DNA from: Aquitalea sp.
GTDB taxonomy: Bacteria; Pseudomonadota; Gammaproteobacteria; Burkholderiales; Chromobacteriaceae
Length of the DNA stretch: 19,015 bases
Reading direction: 5' to 3'
NCBI GenBank assembly: GCA_019232735.1
Contig: JAFANL010000190.1
Span: 1-19,015, forward strand
In this document: piece after piece, positions 1 through 7,701 of the stretch
Layout: the number at the start of each line of letters is the position of its first letter
Position numbering within the stretch: position 1 is the stretch's first letter
Position numbers and translations under genes: made by a program
The notes under the pieces: model-generated
Database searches by the model: none
The model's input: only the letters and a program-made list of their open reading frames with translations
What the model was told of the DNA's origin: nothing

Positions 1-126
1 CAATGGTCTTAGATTTAAAATCAGCGCGCCATATGAAATTTGAGTATTAGAATCCCGCGACTTTACCGACACTGATACATCGGGCAAGACCAAAAAACAT
101 CCAGGTAGCTGAAATTAAAGGTCATT

Positions 127-1761
127 ATGCGCAACAACCAGCCGGTAACCGCTCAGGAAACGCTGATTCCTGAAAATACTTTCATCTATTCCAGAACCGA
201 CCTGCAAGGCAATATCACCGAGGCCAACAGTGCTTTTGCCACCATCAGTGGCTATCAGCAAGAGGAAATGGTTGGCCAGCCGCACAATATGATCCGCCAT
301 CCGGATATGCCGGAAGCGGCCTTTGCCGACATGTGGGCCTGTCTGAAAGCCGGTATGCCATGGAAAGGCATCGTGAAGAACCGCCGCAAGGATGGCGGCT
401 TCTACTGGGTCTGTGCCAATGCCTCCCCGATCCGTGAAGATGGCCGCATCATCGGTTATCAATCTGTGCGTACCCGGCCAACGACCGAGCAGAAAGAAAG
501 TGCTGCCAAGGCCTATCAACGCATCCGCCAGGGCGATAATTCCATCCGGATTCAGCATGGCCGTGTGGTAAAGAACAATAGCAAGCTGCGCGATACGCTG
601 ACAGGCACCCCCTTCTTGCTGAACTGTTCTGCCATCTTGTGCATCGTGACCATCGTGCTGGGCCTGCTGAACAATGTAGCCGGCGTGCAATTGCCAAGCG
701 GGCTTTATCTGCTGTTTGCAGTTCCGGCACTGATGCTGGCGGCCTATACCCTGCTGCTGCGTCTACCGGAAACCTGGCGCCGCTTGCAAACCGTGCATGA
801 TTTCGTACAGCGCATCATGCTCACCGGGGATCTGTGTGCCCAATTGACTCCCACTCGTAATGACATTATCGGTGTGACTGCAGGCATGCTGGATACCCAG
901 ACCTCGGCCATGCGGGCTACCGTACAAGTGATGCAAGATACGGCACGTAATGTGGATAGCACGACCGTGGCCCTGAATGACAGCGTGGTGGCACTGGCTG
1001 CCTCGACTACCCGCCAGACGGAAAAAACCACTGCGTCGGCCGCGGCAGTGGAAGAACTGGCCGCCTCCATCGGGCTGATTGCGCAAAATGCCATCGAGAC
1101 GGAATCCGTGACCGTCAGTGTTGGTGAACGCGCCAAAGAAGCGGCACAGCTATCTGACAAAGCCAGTGAAACCATCCGCGAACTGGCACAGACCGTAAAC
1201 AGCTCGGCTGAAACCGTCGAACAACTGGGTCGCCGTACCGAGGAAATCGGCAAGGTTGCCAGCGTGATCAAGGATATTGCCGATCAGACCAACCTGCTGG
1301 CACTGAATGCCGCCATTGAAGCAGCACGTGCCGGCGAAACCGGCCGCGGCTTCGCCGTTGTGGCTGACGAAGTCAGAAAACTGGCTGAGCGTACGGCGAC
1401 CGCAACGCAGGAGATCGACAAGATGATCTCACGCATCCAGGTAGAAACTGCGGGCTCGGTATCCGGCATGCGCCAGAGTGCCAATCAGGTGGGCATGAGT
1501 GTGGATCTGGTGCACCAGGCGCATCAGGTGCTGAGTGATATCAGCGTACAGATGCAACAGACCCTGTCCATGATGGCGGATATCACCCACTCATCACGCG
1601 AACAAAAAGTTGCCATGGATTCGATGGGACAGAGCCTGGAAGAGATGGCAAGACTGACTGAGAAGAATCAGGGCGTTGCCAATGATACCGAAGGGGCCTC
1701 GACACGCCTGGGCCGTAATGTGAAACGCATGGGCAAGACAGTCGCCCAATACATTGTCTGA
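127..1761 (+). CDS. aer: Aer-like PAS-containing methyl-accepting chemotaxis protein (putative aerotaxis/redox receptor)
   Basis: Chemoreceptor of 544 aa that should signal to CheA/CheW. The PAS domain (about residues 15-120) closely resembles E. coli Aer. It carries the stretch GQPHNMIRHPDMP, and R57, H58, D60 and W70 fall at the same numbers as in E. coli Aer, where this region binds FAD. Two closely spaced hydrophobic segments (about 163-184 and 189-211) form a membrane hairpin, with no sizeable periplasmic sensor domain. The cytoplasmic signalling domain follows, with the highly conserved hairpin tip at about 383-425 (DQTNLLALNAAIEAARAGE, then GRGFAVVADEVRKLAERT). There is no NWETF-type C-terminal tether. 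An AAAGG Shine-Dalgarno five bases upstream supports the start. The gene stands alone and ends at a strong terminator. Sensing of redox or oxygen is inferred from the PAS similarity; the ligand could differ. Confidence 0.9.
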   Translation: MRNNQPVTAQETLIPENTFIYSRTDLQGNITEANSAFATISGYQQEEMVGQPHNMIRHPDMPEAAFADMWACLKAGMPWKGIVKNRRKDGGFYWVCANASPIREDGRIIGYQSVRTRPTTEQKESAAKAYQRIRQGDNSIRIQHGRVVKNNSKLRDTLTGTPFLLNCSAILCIVTIVLGLLNNVAGVQLPSGLYLLFAVPALMLAAYTLLLRLPETWRRLQTVHDFVQRIMLTGDLCAQLTPTRNDIIGVTAGMLDTQTSAMRATVQVMQDTARNVDSTTVALNDSVVALAASTTRQTEKTTASAAAVEELAASIGLIAQNAIETESVTVSVGERAKEAAQLSDKASETIRELAQTVNSSAETVEQLGRRTEEIGKVASVIKDIADQTNLLALNAAIEAARAGETGRGFAVVADEVRKLAERTATATQEIDKMISRIQVETAGSVSGMRQSANQVGMSVDLVHQAHQVLSDISVQMQQTLSMMADITHSSREQKVAMDSMGQSLEEMARLTEKNQGVANDTEGASTRLGRNVKRMGKTVAQYIV

Positions 1762-1838
1762 GAAAACACCAGGGGCCTCTTGCAGCTCGCCAGATCGGCC
1801 ATGACCAGCATCTGAAACAATAGCCATCCCCGACCAAG

Positions 1839-1875
1839 AACAAGGTGTCTGCCTGTGGGCTGACACCTTGTTTTT
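1839..1875 (+). terminator. Rho-independent terminator of the chemoreceptor gene
   Basis: An 11-bp perfect stem (AACAAGGTGTC at 1839-1849 pairing with GACACCTTGTT at 1862-1872) encloses a 12-base loop and runs straight into TTTTT. It lies 78 bases after the chemoreceptor stop codon, in the same orientation. Confidence 0.85.
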
Positions 1876-1878
1876 ATT

Positions 1879-2186
1879 TGTCACCAGCCTCAGGTACAAC
1901 CCGTCCTCGCAGCGCTTCCACAAACCCATCAGAAAATCCATACCGGCTAGGCGGCAGCTCCCTCCGCATGCACTCGATTTCGTGCGCAGCGCAGAAAGTG
2001 ATGATCTGTAAATAAGGCAGAGTCGCGGCTTACGCCAAGGCCCTGATTCGGCCCAATCCGATGACAGCCGGACGGCACCGCCTGACAGGCCGGATCAAGC
2101 ACACGCCAGCACCAGTACGGAAGCGCACAACCAGCATGAACCCTTGCAGGAAGACCGCCAGCAGGCGCAGCACAAGCCGCGGCTAA
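1879..2186. other. Intergenic stretch with no recognisable gene
   Basis: About 308 bases lie between the chemoreceptor terminator and the stop codon of the GGDEF-EAL gene. Short open frames exist on both strands, but none has a recognisable motif, a convincing ribosome binding site or family resemblance. I also see no clear U-tailed terminator for the minus-strand GGDEF-EAL gene, whose 3' end abuts this stretch. It may be decayed sequence. Confidence 0.5.
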
Positions 2187-4991
2187 CTATTCCGGCAACA
2201 ACGTTCCCTTGGCGAACAGGGCGGCAAATTCTTCTGGCGGCATGGGTTTGGCCAGCAGATAACCTTGGATCAGGTCACAACCTTCCTGTTTCAGGAAGCG
2301 CCACTGATCAATGGTCTCCACGCCTTCCGCCACCACCTGCATGTTCAGGTTGCGTGCCATATTGATGATGGCACGGGCAATGGCTGAGTCATCCGGATCA
2401 TGCGGAATGTCACGCACGAAGGAGCGGTCGATTTTCAATTTGTCCGCCTTGAAACGCTTCAGGTAGGACAGACTGGAATAACCGGTGCCAAAGTCATCAA
2501 TCGACAGTTGCAAACCCATGCCCTTGATGGCATCGATGGCCTGCAGCGTGCTGGTGACATCTTCCATGATGACGCTTTCCGTCACCTCCACATCCAGCAT
2601 GTCGGCAGGCAAACCGTGGCTGTTCAAGGCGGTCTGCAAGACCTCGGCCAGGTCTTGCTGGCGGAACTGCAGGGCTGACAGGTTGATGGCCAGCGACATC
2701 TTGGGCAGCCCCTGGCTTTGCCACAGCGCGAGCTGGCGGCAGGCTTCGCGAATCACCCAATTGCCGATTTGCACGATGAAGCCACGCTCCTCGGCAACCT
2801 CGATGAAACGGACCGGCCCCAGAATACCCAGCGATGGATGATTCCAGCGAATCAGCGCCTCGGCACCGGTAATGCGACCATCGTCCATGGCCACTTGCGG
2901 CTGGTAGTGCAGGATGAACTCATCGCGCTCCAGCGCAAAACGCAGCTGGCTTTCAATGGCCAGGATTTCCCTTGCCCGCGCGTTCAGGTCGGCGGTGTAG
3001 AACTTGTAGCTGTTCCGTCCTGAAGACTTGGCGTGATACATCGCCGCATCGGCATTACGCACCAGGGTTTCAAAATCACGACCATCGTCCGGATAAACAC
3101 TGATGCCAATCGACGGCGTGATGGTGATGGTGTGATTGTGCAGTTCGATCGAGGCGTTGAAGGACTCACGGATGCGCTCGGCGGCCAATGCTGCCTCGCT
3201 GGGGTCAGAAATGGCAGGTAACAGGATGATGAATTCATCACCGCCCTGACGTGCCACGGTTTCACCGGCGGCCAGCGAAGACTTGATGCGGTCCGCCGCG
3301 ACCTGCAGCAATACATCGCCGGCGGAATGGCCCAGCGACTCGTTCACCGTTTTGAAGCGGTCCAGGTCCAGCAGCAGCAGGGCCATCTGCTCGTTGTCAC
3401 GACAGGCATTGTGAATGGCCAGCTCAACCCGGTCATGCATGTGGGCACGGTTGGGCAGGCTGGTCAGCACATCGAAATGAGCCAGGAACTGGATACGTTC
3501 ATCCGCTGCCTTGCGTTCGGTCAGATCGCTGAAGATAGCGACATAATGGGTAATTTCCGACAGCGGATTGCGCACCGCATTGATGGCCAGCCATTCCGGA
3601 TAGATCTCGCCATTCTTGCGGCGATTCCAGATCTCCCCCTGCCACGAGCCCAGGGTATCAATCGCCTGCCACATGCCGTTATAGAAAGCGCCTTCGTGAC
3701 GGCCGGAGGACAGGATGCTGGTTTTTTGGCCCAGCACTTCCTGCTGGGAATAACCGGTAATTTCGGTAAAGGCCTTGTTGACGCTACGGATGCGCTTTTC
3801 GCTATCCGTAATCATGATGCCCTCAACCGTATTCTCGAATACCTTGGCGGCCAGTTGTACGCGCTCTTCCGCTGCGCGTTTTTCGGAAATGTCGCGCACC
3901 ATGCGCCACACCGCATTGATACGGCCAAAAGCATCGCGCATGGCAACGGTCTTGACGCTGACGGGCACCTGGTTGCCAAAGCGATTCATGTAAACCGCCT
4001 CGAATTCGTCACAATAACCGAAGCGCAATACCTTGTTATCCAGATTGAAGCGCTCCAGCGCCTCGCTTTCCTGCCCGACCAGCGACCAGAAATTCTGCTG
4101 CTTGAGCTGATCCAGGTTGTAGCACATCAGATTGAGGAAGGCCGGGTTGGCATCCATCACCTGGCCATCCAGCGAGCTGATGACAATCCCGTCCAGATTG
4201 GACCAGAACAGCTCGCGATACTTGTTCTCAGAACGACGCAGCGCGTCTTCCACTTCACGGCGACGGGAAATATCCGCCTCCAGCGCCAGCGTCTTGGCGC
4301 GCAGCTCATCAATCAGCCGCTTCAGTTCAGACCGGGTCCATTCCAGATGTTTGCCCAACTTGCCGATTTCATCGCGGCGCGCCCAGTAAAAAGGCGACTC
4401 CAGCTTCAGCTCGGCCAATTGGGTAGCTTGCTCGGTCAGGCTGTGCATGGGGCGCAAAAAGCGCGAATGCAGAATGCTCATGATCAGCAGGATGGACAGC
4501 ACCAGCTGCGCCACCAGGATCAGCAGGATGTTTTTTACCTGGTTGTGCAGTGCATTGGCCAGATGTTCGGTATCAAACTCCAGCGTGACCTGACCGATCT
4601 CCTCGCCACGATAAATGACCGGTTTCTGTACAAAGGAGACGCCGCCAACCCGGCGCTCATTACGCTGGGCCGACAGGAAAACCTGGTTGGACTGGGTATC
4701 GGTCACCCGGATGGACACCACGCGGCCATCTTCCATGACCGAGGAAATCAGCGGGCTACCCGCCTGGCGGCTGAGATTCCATAATGGCTCCTGCATGCCC
4801 AATGCCACGATATCCAGCAGGCGCTTTTCGTCCGTTTCCAATTGGGCGGTCAGGTTATCGCGCTGGATATTGATGCTGAGATAGCTAATGATGGAGGCCG
4901 GAATCAGCAAGCCAAGCACCACGGCAATCAGGAAGACTGCGCGCAATGACAGGCTGGTGGTAACGGGATTCTTTTCTTCTTGGGATGCCAT
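2187..4991 (-). CDS. Membrane-anchored PAS-GGDEF-EAL protein (c-di-GMP synthesis/degradation)
   Basis: A 934-aa inner-membrane signalling protein predicted to make and/or break down cyclic di-GMP. Order: membrane segment about 15-38, periplasmic stretch about 39-150, second membrane segment about 152-173, HAMP-like linker and coiled coil (about 174-250), two PAS domains (about 255-375 and 380-500), GGDEF (about 505-665), EAL (about 690-925). The active-site motif GGDEF is intact at 583-587. The RxxD inhibitory site that should sit nine residues before it reads AAGE, so product inhibition through the I-site is not expected. In the EAL domain the signature EALIRW starts at 711, and INLSALQF, EVTESV, IDDFGTGYSSL and EGVET are present, as in active phosphodiesterases. 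Both activities are therefore plausible; which one dominates cannot be told from sequence. The ligand of the periplasmic domain is unknown. The Shine-Dalgarno before the ATG is weak. Confidence 0.92.
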   Translation of the reverse strand: MASQEEKNPVTTSLSLRAVFLIAVVLGLLIPASIISYLSINIQRDNLTAQLETDEKRLLDIVALGMQEPLWNLSRQAGSPLISSVMEDGRVVSIRVTDTQSNQVFLSAQRNERRVGGVSFVQKPVIYRGEEIGQVTLEFDTEHLANALHNQVKNILLILVAQLVLSILLIMSILHSRFLRPMHSLTEQATQLAELKLESPFYWARRDEIGKLGKHLEWTRSELKRLIDELRAKTLALEADISRRREVEDALRRSENKYRELFWSNLDGIVISSLDGQVMDANPAFLNLMCYNLDQLKQQNFWSLVGQESEALERFNLDNKVLRFGYCDEFEAVYMNRFGNQVPVSVKTVAMRDAFGRINAVWRMVRDISEKRAAEERVQLAAKVFENTVEGIMITDSEKRIRSVNKAFTEITGYSQQEVLGQKTSILSSGRHEGAFYNGMWQAIDTLGSWQGEIWNRRKNGEIYPEWLAINAVRNPLSEITHYVAIFSDLTERKAADERIQFLAHFDVLTSLPNRAHMHDRVELAIHNACRDNEQMALLLLDLDRFKTVNESLGHSAGDVLLQVAADRIKSSLAAGETVARQGGDEFIILLPAISDPSEAALAAERIRESFNASIELHNHTITITPSIGISVYPDDGRDFETLVRNADAAMYHAKSSGRNSYKFYTADLNARAREILAIESQLRFALERDEFILHYQPQVAMDDGRITGAEALIRWNHPSLGILGPVRFIEVAEERGFIVQIGNWVIREACRQLALWQSQGLPKMSLAINLSALQFRQQDLAEVLQTALNSHGLPADMLDVEVTESVIMEDVTSTLQAIDAIKGMGLQLSIDDFGTGYSSLSYLKRFKADKLKIDRSFVRDIPHDPDDSAIARAIINMARNLNMQVVAEGVETIDQWRFLKQEGCDLIQGYLLAKPMPPEEFAALFAKGTLLPE

Positions 4992-5063
4992 CGGTATCGG
5001 TTATCAAAAAACATTCATTGATGTGGAAAAACCAGCATCGATATTCAATTCGGATACAACAAT

Positions 5064-5092
5064 TTACCAGTTTGTCAGGCTGAGTGCATAAT
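5064..5092 (+). promoter_or_regulatory. Candidate sigma-70 promoter for mtaD-ubiG
   Basis: TTACCA (5064-5069) and CATAAT (5087-5092) are separated by exactly 17 bases, a good -10 with a moderate -35. They lie in the 245-base divergent gap between the GGDEF-EAL gene and mtaD, about 145 bases before the mtaD start. This is a consensus match only. Confidence 0.35.
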
Positions 5093-5236
5093 AAGCCAGA
5101 CCTTGCTCAGTTATAAGCGATATTTTCTGCTCACGACAGTTTCCACAGTCCCTCAGCAGCCCGTAGCTGTCAATTTGCCATGCCCATGGTGGCAGCCTAC
5201 AATCCACCCCATTCCGATTTTCCCAAGGCTGCATCC

Positions 5237-6556
5237 ATGTCCCGGACACAATACGATACCCTTATCACAGCGCGCTGGATCATTACGGTCGAGCAAGACG
5301 GCGAGGTACTGGAAAACCACACTCTGGCCATCCGCAACGGCCAGATCGCGGCCATCCTCCCTTCCGAGCAGGCTGCTGCGCTGGACGCTGCCGAACGGCT
5401 GGATCTGGGTCACCATGTATTGATGCCGGGTCTGATCAACCTGCACGGCCACTCCGCCATGACCCTGCTGCGTGGTCTGGCTGACGACAAGGCGCTGATG
5501 GACTGGCTGAACAATCATATCTGGCCGGCAGAAGGCAAGCATGTCCGCGACGACTTCGTGTTTGACGGTTCCAGCCTGGCCATGGCGGAAATGATTCGTG
5601 GCGGCACCACCACCATCAATGATATGTATTTCTACCATGCCGCCATGGCCCGTGCTGGCCAGGCGGCCGGCATGCGGACCTTCGTCGGTTGCTCCATCCT
5701 GGAGTTTCCCACCAATTACGGTAGCAATGCCGACGATTACATCAATAAAGGCATGGCCGAGCGCAGCGAATTCCTGGGCGAAGAGCTGATTACCTTCACC
5801 TTGGCACCGCATGCGCCTTATACCGTGTCCGATGCAACCTTCCGCAAGGTGATTGATCTGGCCGAGCGCGAAGACATGCTGATCCACTGCCATATCCACG
5901 AAACCGCTGATGAAGTGGCCGGCAGCGTCAAGGAACACCAGCAGCGCCCGCTGGCTCGCCTGGAAAAACTGGGATTGCTGTCGCCGCGCCTGATCGCCGC
6001 GCACATGGTGCATCTGAATGCCGAGGAAATCGAACTCGTCGCCCGTCATGGGGTATCGGTGGCACACAACCCGGCCTCCAATATGAAACTGGCCTCCGGC
6101 ATTGCACCGGTACAGCAATTGCTGGCAGCTGGCGTGGCGGTTGGTATCGGCACCGATGGTGCGGCCTCCAACAACAAGCTGGACATGATGGCAGAAACCC
6201 GCCTGGCAGCATTACTGGCCAAGGTAGGCACTCTGGACCCGACGGCCGTTCCGGCGGCAACCGCCATCCGCATGGCCACCCTCAATGGTGCCAGGGCACT
6301 GGGCATTGCCGACAAGGTGGGTTCGGTCGCGGTCGGCAAGCAGGCCGACCTGATCGCCATCGACCTGTCGGCACTGGAAACCGCCCCGGCCTTCGACCCG
6401 GTATCCCACGTGGTCTATGCCGCGGGTCGCGAACAAGTCAGCCATGTCTGGGTCAAGGGCCGCGCCCTGCTGGCTGAGCGCAAACTGCAAACGCTGGACG
6501 AAGACGCGCTGAAAGCACGCGGCGAAGACTGGCGCAACCGTATTCTGGCGAGGTAA
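5237..6556 (+). CDS. mtaD: 5-methylthioadenosine/S-adenosylhomocysteine deaminase (amidohydrolase, TRZ/ATZ family)
   Basis: A 439-aa metal-dependent amidohydrolase of the cytosine deaminase-like branch. It is predicted to deaminate methylthioadenosine (and/or S-adenosylhomocysteine) to the inosine form, clearing the by-products of polyamine and methylation chemistry. Visible metal/active-site residues are HGH at 70-72 (in NLHGHSAMTLLRG), HCHIHE at 217-222, the AAHMVH stretch, and the catalytic Asp307 in GTDGAASNN. The start at 5237 is preferred because AAGG stands nine bases upstream and the protein then begins like its family. An in-frame ATG at 5180 would add 19 atypical residues. The gene is followed after 3 bases by ubiG. 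The same pairing occurs in Pseudomonas (mtaD-ubiG-mupP), which supports the name. A related deaminase specificity, such as guanine or other purines, is less likely. Confidence 0.88.
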   Translation: MSRTQYDTLITARWIITVEQDGEVLENHTLAIRNGQIAAILPSEQAAALDAAERLDLGHHVLMPGLINLHGHSAMTLLRGLADDKALMDWLNNHIWPAEGKHVRDDFVFDGSSLAMAEMIRGGTTTINDMYFYHAAMARAGQAAGMRTFVGCSILEFPTNYGSNADDYINKGMAERSEFLGEELITFTLAPHAPYTVSDATFRKVIDLAEREDMLIHCHIHETADEVAGSVKEHQQRPLARLEKLGLLSPRLIAAHMVHLNAEEIELVARHGVSVAHNPASNMKLASGIAPVQQLLAAGVAVGIGTDGAASNNKLDMMAETRLAALLAKVGTLDPTAVPAATAIRMATLNGARALGIADKVGSVAVGKQADLIAIDLSALETAPAFDPVSHVVYAAGREQVSHVWVKGRALLAERKLQTLDEDALKARGEDWRNRILAR

Positions 6557-6559
6557 GCA

Positions 6560-7261
6560 ATGAGCAATGTAGACGATCTGGAAATCGACAAATTCAGCCA
6601 GCTGGCCCACAAATGGTGGGACAAGGACAGTGAGTTCAAGCCGCTGCACGAAATCAACCCGCTGCGGCTGGATTACATCGATGACTTTGCCGGCATCAAC
6701 AAGCTGAACGTACTGGATGTTGGTTGTGGTGGCGGCATTCTGGCCGAGAGCATGGCACAGCGTGGCGCACAGGTCACGGGTATCGATCTGGCCAAGAAAT
6801 CACTCAAGGTGGCACAGCTGCACAGCCTGGAGTCCGGCGTGAGCGTGGAATACCGCTGCGTCGCCGTGGAAGATCTGGCCGAAGAAGTGCCGGGCAGCTT
6901 CGATGTGGTGACCTGCATGGAAATGCTGGAACATGTACCGGACCCGGAAAGCGTGGTGCGCAGTTGCGCCCGCCTGGTGAAGCCCGGTGGCTGGGTGTTC
7001 TTCTCCACCCTCAACCGCAATGCCAAGGCCTACCTGCTGGCCGTGGTGGGCGCGGAATACGTACTCAACATGCTGCCACGCGGCACGCATGAATACGCCC
7101 GTTTCCTCAAGCCATCCGAACTGTCTCGCATGGCACGCAATGCCGGGCTGGAAATCGGCAACGTCAGCGGCATGAGCTACAACCCGCTGACCCGCATCTA
7201 TGCGCTGGGCGACGATACCCAGGTCAATTACCTGATGGCCACCCGCCGCGCCATTCTTTAA
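6560..7261 (+). CDS. ubiG: Ubiquinone biosynthesis O-methyltransferase UbiG
   Basis: A 233-aa S-adenosylmethionine-dependent methyltransferase that carries out both O-methylation steps of ubiquinone synthesis. It is normally associated with the inner membrane as part of the Ubi complex. The N-terminal FSQLAHKWWDKDSEFKPLH and NPLRLDYI are hallmarks of UbiG. SAM motif I is VLDVGCGGG at 51-59, followed by an acidic residue in GIDLAKKS, and further along come the motifs CMEMLEHVPDP and VKPGGWVFFSTLNR. Length matches E. coli UbiG (240 aa). A GAGG six bases before the ATG overlaps the end of mtaD, so the two are almost certainly cotranscribed. That also makes metabolic sense: UbiG releases S-adenosylhomocysteine, a possible MtaD substrate. 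No mupP/gph homologue follows; the operon ends at a terminator. Confidence 0.96.
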   Translation: MSNVDDLEIDKFSQLAHKWWDKDSEFKPLHEINPLRLDYIDDFAGINKLNVLDVGCGGGILAESMAQRGAQVTGIDLAKKSLKVAQLHSLESGVSVEYRCVAVEDLAEEVPGSFDVVTCMEMLEHVPDPESVVRSCARLVKPGGWVFFSTLNRNAKAYLLAVVGAEYVLNMLPRGTHEYARFLKPSELSRMARNAGLEIGNVSGMSYNPLTRIYALGDDTQVNYLMATRRAIL

Positions 7262-7279
7262 AGCACAACACACCATCCC

Positions 7280-7317
7280 AGCCCCTGCTGCCGGCCCCAA
7301 CCGCACAGGGGCTTTTT
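7280..7317 (+). terminator. Rho-independent terminator of mtaD-ubiG
   Basis: An 8-bp stem (AGCCCCTG 7280-7287 with CAGGGGCT 7306-7313) and an 18-base loop run into TTTTT (7313-7317), 19 bases after the ubiG stop. The orientation matches ubiG. Confidence 0.75.
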
Positions 7318-7338
7318 CACGTCCCCATCCTGGGCAAT

Positions 7339-7370
7339 AAAAAAAAGGGCCTCCGCCACGGCGAAGGCCC
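7339..7370 (-). terminator. Intrinsic terminator on the minus strand with no protein gene upstream of it
   Basis: Read on the minus strand, the 24-base hairpin from 7370 to 7347 has a continuous stem and is followed directly by eight U residues (7346-7339). Read on the plus strand, the same hairpin has a C-A mismatch (7353/7364) and no U-tract after it. On the minus strand that position becomes a G-U pair. It therefore works best as a minus-strand terminator, yet there is no recognisable minus-strand protein gene for it to end. Confidence 0.8.
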
Positions 7371-7506
7371 AAATCATCCCCCGGTCCAGGACCGGTAAAC
7401 AACCCGCTAGCTGGTGAGAACACTCACTGCCACCCTCCAAGCGGCACTGCCTGTCACACCTGCTGGTTCAAAACCCGATTCCTCGTGTCAGCGATTTCAA
7501 ACAAGC
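7339..7506 (-). ncRNA. Candidate structured small RNA (unassigned)
   Basis: A predicted minus-strand transcript of about 168 nt lies between a candidate promoter (7513-7541) and a strong intrinsic terminator (7370-7339). By eye the body folds into one long irregular rod with these pairings: 7497-7493 with 7375-7371; 7483-7475 with 7395-7388 (one bulge); 7468-7465 with 7404-7401; 7464-7457 with 7416-7409 (one A-A mismatch); 7455-7452 with 7422-7419; 7446-7443 with 7431-7428. Local alternatives compete: GTGAG/CTCAC around 7427-7414 and CCGGTCC/GGACCGG at 7395-7381. No convincing open frame with a ribosome binding site is inside. The rod shape and length recall 6S RNA, but I do not see the 6S or SRP RNA signature sequences, so no family is assigned. 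Confidence 0.5.
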
Positions 7507-7512
7507 GTTTTA

Positions 7513-7541
7513 ATCCTAAAGCCAAATCTGGATTGAGACAA
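7513..7541 (-). promoter_or_regulatory. Candidate sigma-70 promoter of the small RNA
   Basis: On the minus strand TTGTCT (7541-7536), a 17-base spacer and TAGGAT (7518-7513) each match the -35 and -10 consensus at four of six positions. This would start transcription near 7506 and give a transcript of about 168 nt ending at the minus-strand terminator. Confidence 0.4.
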
Positions 7542-7701
7542 GGGATTTCCCTCACTCATTTCTGCCATTTCATAAAAAACAACAGCAAAAATCTGAAACA
7601 CCACTCCTGCCAAACAACCAAACTGCCAGACAATTCCACATTCCAATTGCCCCACAAGCCAATATATATGAAAATAATAATATTCGATAACGGAGACGCC
7701 G
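7542..7701 (+). promoter_or_regulatory. AT-rich leader of the GntR gene with possible operator
   Basis: This stretch is much richer in A and T than its surroundings, especially 7570-7690. It contains TATATA/TATATG-type -10 candidates around 7661-7669 with TTCCAA about 16-17 bases upstream. The inverted repeat CAATT-N9-AATTG at 7631-7649 lies where an autoregulating GntR protein could bind. Promoter and operator are suggestions from pattern only. Confidence 0.3.

Noticed and set aside
46..78. Sigma-28 promoter for the chemoreceptor gene
   Set aside because: ACCGACAC or ACTGATAC could pass as a -10, but no TAAA-like -35 sits at the required 15-base distance.
2144..2365. Small plus-strand open frame at the 3' end of the GGDEF-EAL gene
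   Set aside because: Most of it is antisense to the EAL domain; no ribosome site or motif.
3327..4784. 485-codon open frame on the plus strand
   Set aside because: It lies wholly antisense to the GGDEF-EAL gene, whose domains and motifs are unmistakable. The translation (rich in His, Gln, Ala) has no family motif; long antisense frames are common in GC-rich coding DNA.
5153..6118. 321-codon minus-strand open frame over mtaD
   Set aside because: It is antisense to a well-supported amidohydrolase and lacks any motif.
7333..7380. Short minus-strand frame MIWAFAVAEALFFIAQ through the hairpin, as a leader peptide of an attenuator
   Set aside because: It would be translated through the terminator itself and has no ribosome site. 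There is no biosynthetic gene downstream on that strand for it to control.
7339..7506. Riboswitch (c-di-GMP, cobalamin or glycine type) instead of a small RNA
   Set aside because: A stretch around 7410-7391 faintly recalls the end of a c-di-GMP-I aptamer, but the other conserved blocks are missing and no gene follows the terminator on that strand.
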